Source: Lentinula raphanica
Lineage: Eukaryota; Basidiomycota; Agaricomycetes; Agaricales; Omphalotaceae
Direction of reading: 5' to 3'
DNA: 64,000 nucleotides
Assembly: GCA_027919835.1 (NCBI GenBank)
Contig: JANVFP010000001.1
Coordinates: 1,922,001-1,986,000, forward strand
In this document: positions 1 through 10,701 of the stretch, piece by piece
Position numbering within the stretch: position 1 is the stretch's first letter
How the letters are laid out: each line of letters starts with the position of its first letter
The notes under the pieces: model-generated
Seen by the model: the letters and a program-made list of their open reading frames with translations, nothing else
Told to the model about the DNA's origin: nothing
The model's database searches: none
Program-made: the position numbers and the translations under genes

Positions 1-346
1 CGGAGACGGGAAGGAAGTTGATGCGCCATCAATTGTTTGCGTTTTGGAAATTTGATGCAAATCCGTGGCGATCATCTTCTCGCATCGCCACCAGCGTCTA
101 TCAATTGTTTGTTCCTCAACCCACCTTCTGGACCTCTATCCTCTCTTCTCAACTTTAAACTCCCCACCCAGCCAGTATAACCCTCTTAACCCTCTCCTCT
201 TTCCTTCATCCAGAGCGCGTTCGAGCTCATCCTCACAGCTGTGGCGATTACCCGCAGGTAAACGTACGTCAAACATGATGTCGTTCTCGCGCTTAAATTT
301 CATTCTAATGCCTTTTTCAATTTCACAGCTATATCATTCATATTCG

Positions 347-1414
347 ATGGTTCGTGGTCGTAAGAAAGACATGACGATCCCTGTCTCGAGAACAATTGCT
401 CTTCAACGAGATTACCGCGAACGAAAGGCTAGATATGTTGCGGACCTCGAGGACAAGTGCAGATCCCTTGAAGACCAGAATGCTCAGTTGATCCAAGAAG
501 TGAAAGAGCTTCGGCGGATGCTAGATCAACGGGAGCATATACCTGTTGTAGGTATGGATTCATCAAGCTGTAACCAAGAAGTAAAGGTACGATAATGACC
601 TGGTCTTGAGGACGTTCTCGCGTATCCCTCTACCAAACACTAACCACTGCTTGCTTATCAGGACGAAGCATTAGGGGATATCATGAAAACGCTATCAGCT
701 GCCATGTCTTCCATACAGAATTTTCAACACCTAGCCGAAGGTTCAAGAAACTCACCACTCATAAACTCCTCTGCATCGACACCTCCAGATTCTCTACGAT
801 CCTCCTCCTCCCTCTCGTCCGGTCTATCTTCGACATCCGCCTCCTACCCTGCATACAGGGCGCAACCTTCCGGTTATCAAAGATCAGTGACTACAGCTTC
901 GAGTCTATCTCCGTCTGTTGATGGCTATGCACCCAACTCAACAAATATGACACCTTCACCTTCACCTAGCTTTGCTGATACTACCGGTTCCCAGTCGAAC
1001 TACCAACAGCAGACGGGTAACGCCTCAAATATGCCCTTCAATCCTTCCGATTACTGGGAGCAATCCACATCCTCTTGCCCCAATTACTACTCCTCCACAA
1101 AACGAAACCTACGCCATCATAACGCGCAAGAGCTCGTACCTCCTCAGGATGGTATGGGAAACAGCTTGGCCGCGTTAGACGACGCTGCGAAGGCTCTTTC
1201 AGATCTTTCGTCGGATGTTCTTTCGAGTCATCCACCGTTCCAACGTGGTTCAGCAGCATATACGATGCCTGCTGTCGCTAATGACGGTTTTGGTGGGTAT
1301 CCAAGTAATATGGCGCCGCCCTCTGGACAGCCATCGCGTATGCGGGCTACGGTTTTCGGAAACGTATATAGTCGAGATCCGTCGAGTGAATCGTACTTGG
1401 CGACATCTGGGTAA
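347..1414 (+). CDS. bZIP transcription factor (Yap-like basic region)
   Basis: Probable nuclear DNA-binding regulator. Exon 1 is 347-586 (80 codons, phase 0), the intron 587-661 ends in TTATCAG, and exon 2 runs 662-1414. The ATG at 347 opens with GRKK and a basic stretch (QRDYRERKARY) that passes straight into a leucine-zipper heptad region (LEDKCRSLEDQNAQL), together residues ~1-55. The rest is a Ser/Thr/Pro-rich low-complexity tail, as in many fungal bZIP proteins. The QR..RERK core resembles the Yap1/Pap1 class, but the invariant Asn of the classical basic region is not where it is expected, so DNA specificity may differ. GTAAGC at 1411 overlaps the stop; if it is used as a donor, with the CAG near 1476, the C-terminus would extend by about 45 residues to 1610. 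It lies 1.6 kb upstream of a terpene synthase and could regulate it, which is inference from position only. Confidence 0.8.
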
Positions 1415-1933
1415 GCTAGTAATTCCGTATGTGAGTCCCGAAATCTGGCTATACCCTAACAATTTGGCTCAAATCAGTATGACCAGATGGCTCGATCTCT
1501 TTCGAAACAAAGTTGAGAAGCTGTACAATCCAGTCTTTGGGGACTTAAGGCCCTGTCAACGAAGCAGCGAGTCGTATTCTGACTCTTTATACCTGTTCAT
1601 CGTGCGTTAAAGATTTGGTATACTTATATTGTCTTAGGACATGTCACAGGCTACAGCTCTTGTTTATTATAACTGTACTAACTAAATACCTAAGTATTAT
1701 TGTAACTGTATCCATTAATATTATATCGACTGCTTTATTGTCAGAAGCAGCGCACAAGTTTCGAAGAGTTTCGAGCGAGTCGGATTTCGTTGATGAAAAC
1801 TGCCAGTGCTCCGTTTTCTGCAAGAAGCTTGGTGGATTCTACTCGCTGTGAACCAGAAATGACCAGGGTGTGTACCTAAATGCATTTTCTCTTCTCGTCT
1901 GAGCACCAACCCGTTCTTGCGAGTAAATGCCGT

Positions 1934-2062
1934 ACTCGATCAGGCTGAGCTTATTTTTGGCGCCCGACAAATGCTCGCTGCCTCAGCCTGGCAGTGCTCT
2001 TTCTTACCACCATCATATCTTCCTCTCACTTTCTATTGTATCCTCTTGCAAGTGTTTCTAGC
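1934..2062 (+). repeat. Degenerate duplicate of the 5' end of the 4411 gene
   Basis: The stretch starting ACTCGATCAGGCTGAGCTTA and running through GCGCCCGACA, then (after a diverged part) a CCACCAT start-codon context and TTGTATCCTCTTGC, matches 4342-4472 with a few substitutions and small indels. At 4342-4472 this sequence is the leader and first codons of the Ser-rich gene. The upstream copy lacks the ATG frame and is probably non-coding. Confidence 0.7.
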
Positions 2063-2952
2063 ATCCCTTTCAACTTCCGAATGCAATGAACAGGAGTGGT
2101 GGATAGGTACTTTCAGTTCACTTGCCGTCGTTCAAGGAGAATATATTCCTGATACAGATATGTGTTATAGGCCGTGATGACAGTCGCAGCGCATCGAGAG
2201 AATCTTGCAATTCCAGAAAGCTCGGGAGGACAGCAACAATTCCCTGCAGCTCGGGAGACGGCTGCAATCAAAGGCACTTTGAAAAAATCAGTCATACATC
2301 AACATATGTATACCATAGGTGGACGAACTTCGCGATCCAAGTGGACTTTGATAGCTATAGATTCTGGCATATCCTGCGCTATCCTGCGTTCTTCAAGTTC
2401 TCCGCGAGCGAAGGAAAGAACGAAGGACGATCAAGCCTTTGGCTCCTGGCACAATCGCAAACATCCCCAACACGAACCCTCTCATAGAATTGGCCGCAGG
2501 GTCTTAGGTCCTCATAATTTGCTAGCAAGCCTCGGTGGAACAGGTGAGCTACAGCGTGGTCAGATTATGTGCACTAATGCTGATGGTCTGTCACTACCCC
2601 GTATCAGACTATCAGTGGACTTTCCAGGGGCGATCTGCTGCTGCTGTATGGCATATAGCATACATTAAGCGGGTAATCAAGAACATGCCAATGGCCAATG
2701 CCAAAGGATAACCATAGCTTATCCGATCGGACACTCAGACAAGTTGCAACACAACTGTAAGAAAGTAATTTCTAATCCGTCATATGCGCAACACTGACTG
2801 CCATGCATCTTACCTTCCAGACGTCAATCGATAATTCTGCGAGGAGACCATCTTAGAAGGTTTTAGAGTTGTCCTTGGGATTTCCACTCAAAACGGTACA
2901 GGGGTTTGGAATTGCTGCCGTCCTCCCAGGACCGCAATATAGTCTCGAGACT

Positions 2953-2959
2953 ATAAAAA
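2953..2959 (+). promoter_or_regulatory. TATA box of the terpene synthase gene
   Basis: TATAAAA lies 79 bp upstream of the chosen ATG at 3038. Confidence 0.45.
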
Positions 2960-3037
2960 CCTAAATGCGTATCTAAAAAGTAACACGGTGCATCTTTCTG
3001 ACTGCTCGGCCATTGACGGATAAGCGACATACACACA

Positions 3038-4128
3038 ATGAGGGTTGCGGTAAGTGATGAACTCCTTGCGTTTGAATTAATATGAAGACTTTGCAGAAAG
3101 AAGACATCGTTATCGCCCTACAGACCTTCCTCTCGAGGTGTTCAATATCATATCGAAAAATGCCGATGGACAAGGCCTTCTTGGCTCTGTGCTTTGACGA
3201 AGCAACGAAACGAGGATACATGATCGATGGTCCCGACCCTCTCAGACCCTTCATCCCGCAAGGTGTTTGCATCGCTATGACAAGCTATACCCATCTCGAA
3301 GATAAATCCGCGTATGTCTGGCTGGCTCTATATACCGCCTGTGGCATCTATTGCGACGATGTGTTCAGGAAAGATACCGAGGCCGTGGCGTTGTTTTGTG
3401 AACGACTTATGCGCAACCAACCCCAGCAGGACCGTGCGCTGAATGGATTTGCAGAGCTCATTCTTGAGATTTCACATCACTTCCCCAGAGTCACCTCCAA
3501 CATTATGGTCACATCGACTCTGAACGCACTCAATGCACTCTTGATAGAAGACCAGATGAAGGGTTTACCGGTGAATCCTTTGAGCTCAATCGTCTAATGA
3601 AGACAACTGATTACGCGTATGTTGAGATAGGTTTCTGTTTATGCAGATAACTATCCCGCTTTCAGCAGGATCATGTCTGGTGCTAGTGAAGTGTATGCTT
3701 TAGCCATGTTCCCTCCGGAGATTCCGGTGGGATCTTATATCCAGGCTCTACCGAGCTTGATGATTTATATCATGAATGTCAAGTGAGCTCCCACTGTCCC
3801 AGTGTCCACTGCTGTAAATACTAGATCTGTCGCCGTATACTCATGAGTCCCTTGTAGCGATATCCTATCCTTCTACAAAGAAGAACTCGCAGAAGAAACT
3901 GTCAACCACATTTCCTTGATAGCTTCCGCTCGTGGTTGCAGCCCAAGGGATGCATTTCAGTCACTTATTGACGAAACAGTGGAGGCTCATCAAAAGATCA
4001 CACATATTTTAGAGCCCGACCCCAAAGCACTCGATGCCTACAGAAAGTTCGCCGCGGGTTTTGTATATTTCCACACCACCCTGGACAGCCGGTATCATCT
4101 GAACGAGCTTGGTTTTGGATCGGATTAG
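3038..4128 (+). CDS. Trichodiene synthase-like (TRI5-type) sesquiterpene synthase
   Basis: Class I terpene cyclase expected to ionise farnesyl diphosphate with Mg2+ in the cytosol. A 12-nt first exon (3038-3049) splices by GTAAGT...TTGCAG to 3097. The first metal motif is an Asp-rich DDVFRKD (residues 91-97). The second, NDILSFYKEE, an NSE/DTE-type motif, is assembled across the intron 3783-3857 (GTGAGC...TTGTAG). A near-C-terminal SRY matches the pyrophosphate-sensing RY of the family. Exon 4 runs 3858-4128. One junction is unresolved: exon 2 stays open to a stop at 3597, but the next coding block (starting after 3646 or 3665, containing MSGASEV) does not join in frame with the preceding conserved block through any ordinary donor. 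The cause is either an unusual intron or a 1-2 nt frameshift. The product is unknown; similarity to TRI5 does not imply trichothecene synthesis in an agaric. Confidence 0.82.
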
Positions 4129-4410
4129 GTTGTATCTGCCAACATTCAGGTCAACAGAAAAAAATTCGGCGATGTGGTCCACTTATACTACGAATAAAGA
4201 TATACTTTCAAGTATGATATATTGGGCATTTACATATATCTGAAGACAGAGCCAAAAGAAGAATCTGTACCACGAGCTTTGTGACATACTGAGTATGATA
4301 TTCTGTATAGTAGACAGTAGTATAGTAGTAGTCGATAGAATCACTCGATCAGGCTGAGCTTATCTTTAGCGCCCGACAGACTGAGATGTCACTTGCCCCT
4401 TCTTTCCACC

Positions 4411-5420
4411 ATGACCGACCTGACTGTCCTCTCTTCCTCTCACCTTCCATTGTATCCTCTTGCCAGTGCTTCACGCTCATCCTTCTTCAGTAACTATGTT
4501 GCGGGTGCTAGCTCCAGCAAAGTCAACCTCGTCCGACCTGCTGCACAGCAGAGCATTCCTAGTAAACCAGAACGGCCAACTCGTCTGAATCTCCAGCCAA
4601 AACCTCAGAGAAGAGAGTCAGAAGAAGGAGCTGGAGCTGGAGGTGGTCATAGCGAACAGAGTTCAGAGGAAGACGAAGAAGAGGTCGAGTCACCCGATTC
4701 ATACGTAGAATCGCAAACCACTGGCTGGAACCGTAGTGGTCAAAACTGGCAACTGAATTCATCATCGCCAACGCCATCCAAGCCATCCACATCCCAAAAC
4801 CTGACTCCGACTCTTCGAGGCAGGTCAGAAAACCAGCGGCATCGGCCTACGAGATCACGAAGTGCTCCGCCTATCCAAACGACGTTTTCGGAACCGCTAT
4901 CGTCAACGAGGCGGCCTTTTCCTACTACTATCACGACTGCTGCTGCGGATGTGGCTTCATTCGACCTTCAAAGGACACGACGGTACACTAGTGGATCGAC
5001 ATATACATCTAGCACCGAGTCGACTCATTCGTCGCCCTCGAGTTCGTTCTCGAATCCTTATTCATGGTCAGGTCATGGGTATGGAAAGTCGAGGAATGGG
5101 GATATTTTACGCCCTCCACCGCCTTTACGTATGCTGTTCTTGATGCTTCATAGGTGTTTTCTCTGATGGTGTTCTTTTTAGATCGCCCCACTACATTCTG
5201 GCGACGCACACCTCGCTCGGGTGTGACGGCCTCCTCATATTCGCCATCCTCGCACTTGATACGACGATCAACATTTGTCGCGGCAGGATTACCGTTTGAG
5301 AAGCCCATGGCAGATATCAGTGCTCTGGGAGTGGAAAGTCGGATCAAGGCTCAGTTCGATGAGGATAATGCCCGAGCAAAAGTTAGCGAGGTATTCTGGG
5401 AAGTTGTTGTTCAGCGGTGA
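4411..5420 (+). CDS. Ser/Pro-rich hypothetical protein
   Basis: Not recognised. Exon 1 is 4411-5128, the intron 5129-5181 runs GTATGC...TTTTTAG, and exon 2 runs 5182-5420. The phase-1 join gives an uninterrupted frame. The ATG at 4411 sits in a CCACCATG context. The N-terminal ~240 residues are low complexity: Ser-rich, with an acidic run (SSEEDEEEVES) and several RS and SP dipeptides. The C-terminal ~75 residues are more ordered (TFWRRTPRSGV, LPFEKPMADIS) and could be the conserved core. A GTATTC donor at 5391 with TTGCTTAG ending at 5465 would replace the last nine residues with an 81-codon open exon ending at 5709; I cannot choose between the two forms. Its leader is duplicated near 1.95 kb. 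A role in the terpenoid locus is possible only by position. Confidence 0.6.
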
Positions 5421-6496
5421 TATCTTAGCAGTGATATCAATGATCCAGTGTGATCTTGCTTAGGCGAGTTCTTGGTTCAAGCTCAGTAATCTTGATGATT
5501 CTCATTGCGGGCTCATCTTGTTTCAACCAACAGGAACCGACATTCACCATCTTTTTGCTCACTGTCATTCGTTTGTTTTCTTGATGAGATTGACGTGGTT
5601 ACCTGGACTTTCTTCATTGCCTGTACACACCCGCGAAACATGCTTCACTCACAGTTCCCCGACTTCATCTTGCGCAAGATCAGTTAAAGTGTATTGCATG
5701 AACGAATAACACTTACGGAATATACCATCTTCCCCTCCTATAATCGGGCTTAATATGTCTTGATACCAAGTTGATACCTCTGTTTTCTGTTTTTTTTTCT
5801 GCGCTTTGCGAAATGTGCTGCCATTCTGACATACTCGTGTATACTCATAGTTAGAAAACATCACTACATAGTAAGTTATTGCAAACGAAGCAATGTGCTC
5901 CTCGACGTTGACCTTGGTCCGATCTGATAAACATTTACAGGTAGATGTGGCTGGCTCTGACTTCCTGTCAATCTTAGATGTTTGGGAGTCGGGACATTGA
6001 AGACAGTTCGATTGTTTGCACTCGAAATTCATACATCCTATATGATCATTGATCTGTACTGTGTACATATTGGGACATGTAACTGCCAGTACTAGTGATC
6101 GGAGGTGGTAGAGTTCTCCCAAAGGCAGACACAATAGCTATAAGGCGACAGATCTAGTAGTCAAAAACCAGTTCGAGGCATGTAATTGGTGTCAGCCTTA
6201 CTTACTTACTTACCCTCAGCCAAGCTGTGTCGCCTTCGCCCCACTGCAGAAGTAACAAGGAGTTGAATGAAGTCGAAGGTCAGTTCCACCGGGAACAAGA
6301 GTTTTCAGAAAACAAGTTGAAGGCTTGTCTATCGAAGGAGATCTAAGCAGATAACCCGGCGAAAACAAGACCAGAACTAGATGAGAACAAACTACTCTAA
6401 CGAGGTCAATTCAAGAACATAGATTACTGTAGTAGATTCGAGGAAAAAGATCAGACTGATTCGCTCCGTCCCCCATCGTCATTCTCTGGCGGATGA
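5421..6496. other. Intergenic region, possibly with an alternative 3' exon
   Basis: An open frame at 5466-5709 (+) may be an alternative last exon of the preceding gene. A minus-strand frame (5649-6134) overlaps it, has no recognisable motif and was not called. From 6135 to 6496 I see only the 3' flank of the P450 gene. Confidence 0.4.
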
Positions 6497-8753
6497 TCAA
6501 TGGCGTTCTTCGGCTTGGATGAGTGCAACTGCTTTATCTGACCGAGGCGAGATAGTACACTTGAACGTGCTCGGATGACTGCAAGAGGATTAGTTTTCGT
6601 TGGGGCGTTGGAGTTCATGCGGAAAGATAACTTGCCTGATAGTACCACTGCTCTGGTTCAAATCTGGTTCAATGATGACACCATCTTCAGAGTATTTGGA
6701 GATATTGAAGACAGCGAGTGCCATCGCGCAGGAAATAAACACTGAAGCATCCGCAAGGACTCGTCCTGTGGAAGTTTAGATAAGGATCTTCCAATCAAGA
6801 CACATATAAAGCAGCCAGCATACCAGGGCAAATTCTGACCATCAAGCAATCACGATTTGATGAGTTTCAACAGATCCGTCTATAACGTGAATGACTCTTA
6901 CCGGCGACCAAATCCAAAGCAAGCCTCTCTCGGATCCAACTCAGGTTTGGGTCCCAAAAAGCGTTCAGGCTTGAAGGTCAATGGATCATGATAGACCTCA
7001 GGATCGTGGTTCATTTGCCTACAAGCCATTCTCAACGCCCGTTCATCATTAGATTTTATTCTGTCTGATACACGCACCAAAGATTCGGAATCACTAAAGC
7101 GCCTTTAGGGATGAAGTAGCCTTGGAACACATTATCTTCAGTGACACGATGAGCCACACCTATGGGAAACCGTTATCATAGTGCTAAAATACAAGGGTTC
7201 TGATCATTTACCAGTAGGAACCACGGAGAACCATCGCAAAGTTTCGAGGGTGACAGCTTGCATATATGGTAGATGGTCACGATCTTCAAAGCTAGGGAGA
7301 CGGTCATTGCCGACAACAGCATCAAGCTCCGCTTGGGCTTTGGCCTGAACATCAGGATAGAGTGCCATGGCCTTGAAGAACGAGTGAATGGCCGAAACGG
7401 TCTAGTAGAAATCATCATCATTGTAAGATCGATAGATAATAGAACGCGACTAAGAATACTGACCGTGTCAGCGCCACCTGTACCACCAGATCGAATTAAT
7501 TACACGAGGAACCGCTGTATGTATACCAGGCCCACGTACCAGAATATAATGATGCCGAAGACCACTTGATCTCGAATTCTTGCTCTGCAGTCAGAGTCTG
7601 ACCCTCAACGAGTTGCGAGACGTATGAAGGCTCAGCGGTGCCTGTAGCCTAAGACACAGACAGGATCAAGCAACTGTCACTAGAACAGAAACGCATGAAC
7701 AACTTACGATCTGTTTCTTGACATATTCATAGGGCAAGTCAACCATCTCATTCAAGGTTGCCGACCATTCTTTAGCCGTCTGTTTGAAGGAAGCACCAGG
7801 GAACCAATCGGGAATGTATCGCACTTCACAGAATTGAGTAAGAGTTTGACATGTCTTCCAACCCACGTACGGAATGGCACCAGGTTCACAACAAAACCGG
7901 GTGTGGTAGATAAAGCAAACTGCTCGGTGGCCTGTGCGCGACGACCTTAGCCTATTGCAGTCTAATGAGAAAAGGAACTGACCTTATCGGCAAGCACGAC
8001 GAAGGGATCTTCTCCTTCCCCTACCTCATAGCCATGTGAAATTCGTAGAATAATCGCACCCGCAGTTCTAGAGTGAAGATCAGTCATGAAATGTATTCAC
8101 ATTGAAACGAATAGCCTAGAGCCTTACTTGCGAATGTGATCCGAAAATTCAGCAGGACGCGAAAGTAATCGCTTCAGGAATCGATGAGTTTCTAGTTCTT
8201 CAACTGGATGGAAGGACTTCATCGTAGCCGCATTTCCGAATAGCTGGTGAGCAAGACGTCGATAGTTGCGAAAACGTTCTCCATAGGGAGTAAGCACAAG
8301 GGTGTTTTTCCACCCACAGAGCTCACCCCCCATGGGTATAACTGGACGATCCGAGTATATCGCACTGTTTTTCTCCAACATATCTTTTGCGATAGTGGCA
8401 GAATTGAGAATGATGAGGGGTTGTCCGAGAACTACGAAGATACTCAGCTTAATCCTTGGAGCTATTCACGATGATGCACAACATACCTGTGACAGAAGCA
8501 ATTTTCCCTGTACGCAAATCAACCAAATGAAGGAGCTGACGGAATACCTATTGAACATACCGTACGTCTCCCCCCACTTTGCAAAAGTGAACCATTCTTC
8601 TTTTGCGGGTACGTCGAGAAGATTGCCAATGAGTGGCCATCCTCGAGGGCCTGGGGGAAGTGGTAGGGCTCTTTTTTCAAGCGTCATCAGCCGATACACG
8701 CAGAAGACAGCGACCGTGCCAACGACCGCGTCGAGATACTTGAAGTCCATCAT
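6497..8753 (-). CDS. Cytochrome P450 monooxygenase
   Basis: Microsomal haem-thiolate oxygenase of the type common in basidiomycete secondary metabolism (resembling proteins annotated as O-methylsterigmatocystin oxidoreductase). From the N-terminus: a membrane anchor (about residues 8-25), a proline hinge [15 protein letters not shown], an I-helix GGADT assembled across introns near 7.5 kb, the ExxR motif ETLR near 7.25 kb, and a haem loop FGFGRR-ICPG spliced over 6820-6930. It has roughly ten introns. The penultimate intron (6579-6635) starts GCAAGT, a GC-AG intron; only this splice gives the family-typical ending (GTISHP...FKCTI). The stop is at 6497-6499. A minus-strand TATA lies about 40 bp upstream of the start. 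It may tailor the product of the nearby terpene synthase (inference). Confidence 0.9.
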
Positions 8754-8792
8754 GGAGAATGAGAGTAACGGTGATAGGTAGGATTACACAAG

Positions 8793-8800
8793 TTTATAAA
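8793..8800 (-). promoter_or_regulatory. TATA box of the P450 gene
   Basis: TTTATAAA lies about 40 bp 5' of the P450 start codon at 8753. Confidence 0.45.
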
Positions 8801-10701
8801 GGAGCGTGGTCAAGTGGTGTCAAGTGGGTGTTCTTAGTGGGTGCAAAACTTGGAAGCTTCGGGTACGGAATGTTCCATTGAGGTTTTATCACAAACTATT
8901 CTGTCAATGGAAAAAAGATTTGATACAAACCTAACTGTTCACAAGACGCGGATAACGCCTATACCCGCGGCTCAGGTTCTTGCAGGGTTGATTTTCTCTC
9001 CTGCTTTCTGTTCGGACTAGATCGAGCTAGACTAACCCTGTGGTGGTGCGGTTTTTATCTGCCACAATTGATTACTAGAAGGGCCAGCGACGATAAAGCA
9101 CAACACACGCGTAAAAGCGTAAAAAGAACTTCTCAAAGATGAGAGATAACTTTAGGGAGCAACAGGGTGGCTCTTCAATCTCATATGAGAATTGAGTAGT
9201 GAGAGTTTCAAAGTTATTGCTGTTGGTGATGTTGCAAGATTAGTTTAGTGGATGGATGGCTCGATGATGAAGGGATCTGAAGGGTCACGCTGTCGGCTTT
9301 CGGGGACGGTTTGAGTTTGGCTCTGTTTGTCATGCATACTACGTCCTTCAAGTTGAAGTTCTCCCTCCTTCTCCTCGAAATCTCTCGAGATGTCAAATGG
9401 CAATGCTTGCAACAATGACTCACAACGATACTGTGTACTGTGCTCTCAATACTATGAATACACTCATGATTCAACTCCCGAAAGCTCGTGACATTCTAGA
9501 CATCCAACTTGTTGAAAGTACTCATGTAGGTATTTTTCTGTTTCCGTGACACCAATATTCCCTTGAATCTCATTCAATGTTCATTACACGACAGACACAT
9601 TCTACTATGGTGATCAAGGCAGTTGTGAAAATCTGAAATTTTTTTTTTCCTGAAATCATTTGGAGTCATTAAAAATAACAAAGTACATAGCAAGATTGGT
9701 GATCAGGTCCTTGACCTCTGAAATAATCCCTGTGTATTTTTGAGAGATGTGTGAGGCAGCGGGCAATGACCGAAGGAAATTTGGGATGTTGTGAACACTG
9801 GTCACACGTTCAGTCACAGTGAAGCTACTGATCGGCGATGTGGCATAGCTCGGCAGAACCTTGCAAGGTTGAATGATCACCGAGATTGCACAAGAATCAG
9901 GCGCCAGCAGGCGCTTAATGAGTTTGCCGCCCTCCGGCATAGCCCTGGAGTCACACCAGAGCACCTCTCCACTTTCGCTCACTCATTGAGAGCTCGACTC
10001 ATATCCAGCCCTTACAAAAATTGGTGATGATGTTCATAACATCATTCTCATCATTGAAATGTCCTCTGGTACCTCCTCATATATCTTCTTACTACTGTTC
10101 CTGGTGCTTCAAGTACAATCACGCTTCAATTCCAGCAGAAGATTATTTTTCATAGTGTTCATCTCTCCCTACTATGTGCATAAAAGTACATGATGAAGTG
10201 AAGTATTGTTAAAGCAATGTATATAAATTATCTTGAGTGCACAGAACAAACTGAGCACTCGGAATCGAGTGATTTTCCAAAATCACAACATCCCTAGTCC
10301 CAACAACTGCCGTAACCACCATAGTATGTGCATATTCTCAAAGCATACGAAAAGCAAGCCATTGAAAAAAATTTCATCATTAGAATCCTAAGTGCTCGGG
10401 AAACTAGGGAAAACATCGTACACTCCTCTCGAGTGTGGGATCCCATAATTAGGATCCCATTCATCATACATATGCACTGGCAGCCGCTGTTGATGGTAAA
10501 ACATTGTTATTACCCTTGTTACCAACTCCCTTCGCAGAAGTTTTCGTTCCCGCAGATTCCAAAGCCCGCGGCTTGCATTCAATTGAGAAGTCTTATACAA
10601 CATGAGAAATCGAATGCGGCCGGGTCATTGTTATTTTGCTCATAAAAAACTGACTCTTAGATCTAACATCGGTCCCCTTCACCAACTTCCAAGTCTCGAC
10701 C
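8801..10701. other. Long intergenic region
   Basis: About 1.9 kb without a gene I can support. A 108-codon minus-strand frame (9656-9982) reads smoothly but shows no motif, no splice-supported extension and no promoter, so it is only mentioned. The region contains T-runs (about 9641-9650) and A/T-rich stretches. Confidence 0.4.

Larger units (their letters stand above)
1615..3037. other. Intergenic region before the terpene synthase
   Basis: No convincing gene. It contains the degenerate copy of the 4.4-kb gene leader (1934-2062, listed separately) and the terpene synthase promoter. The longest open frame on the + strand (2174-2668) has no recognisable domain and no splice-supported continuation, so I left it out. 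Confidence 0.5.

Noticed and set aside
2174..2668. 164-codon open frame on the + strand
   Set aside because: No domain, no splice-supported extension and overlapping frames of similar length in other phases; composition is like non-coding DNA.
5649..6134. 161-codon Cys-containing frame on the minus strand
   Set aside because: No recognisable motif, no promoter, and overlaps a possible + strand exon; Cys spacing is irregular.
9656..9982. 108-codon minus-strand frame in a long intergenic region
   Set aside because: Reads smoothly but has no motif or flanking splice signals; kept only as a note in the intergenic entry.
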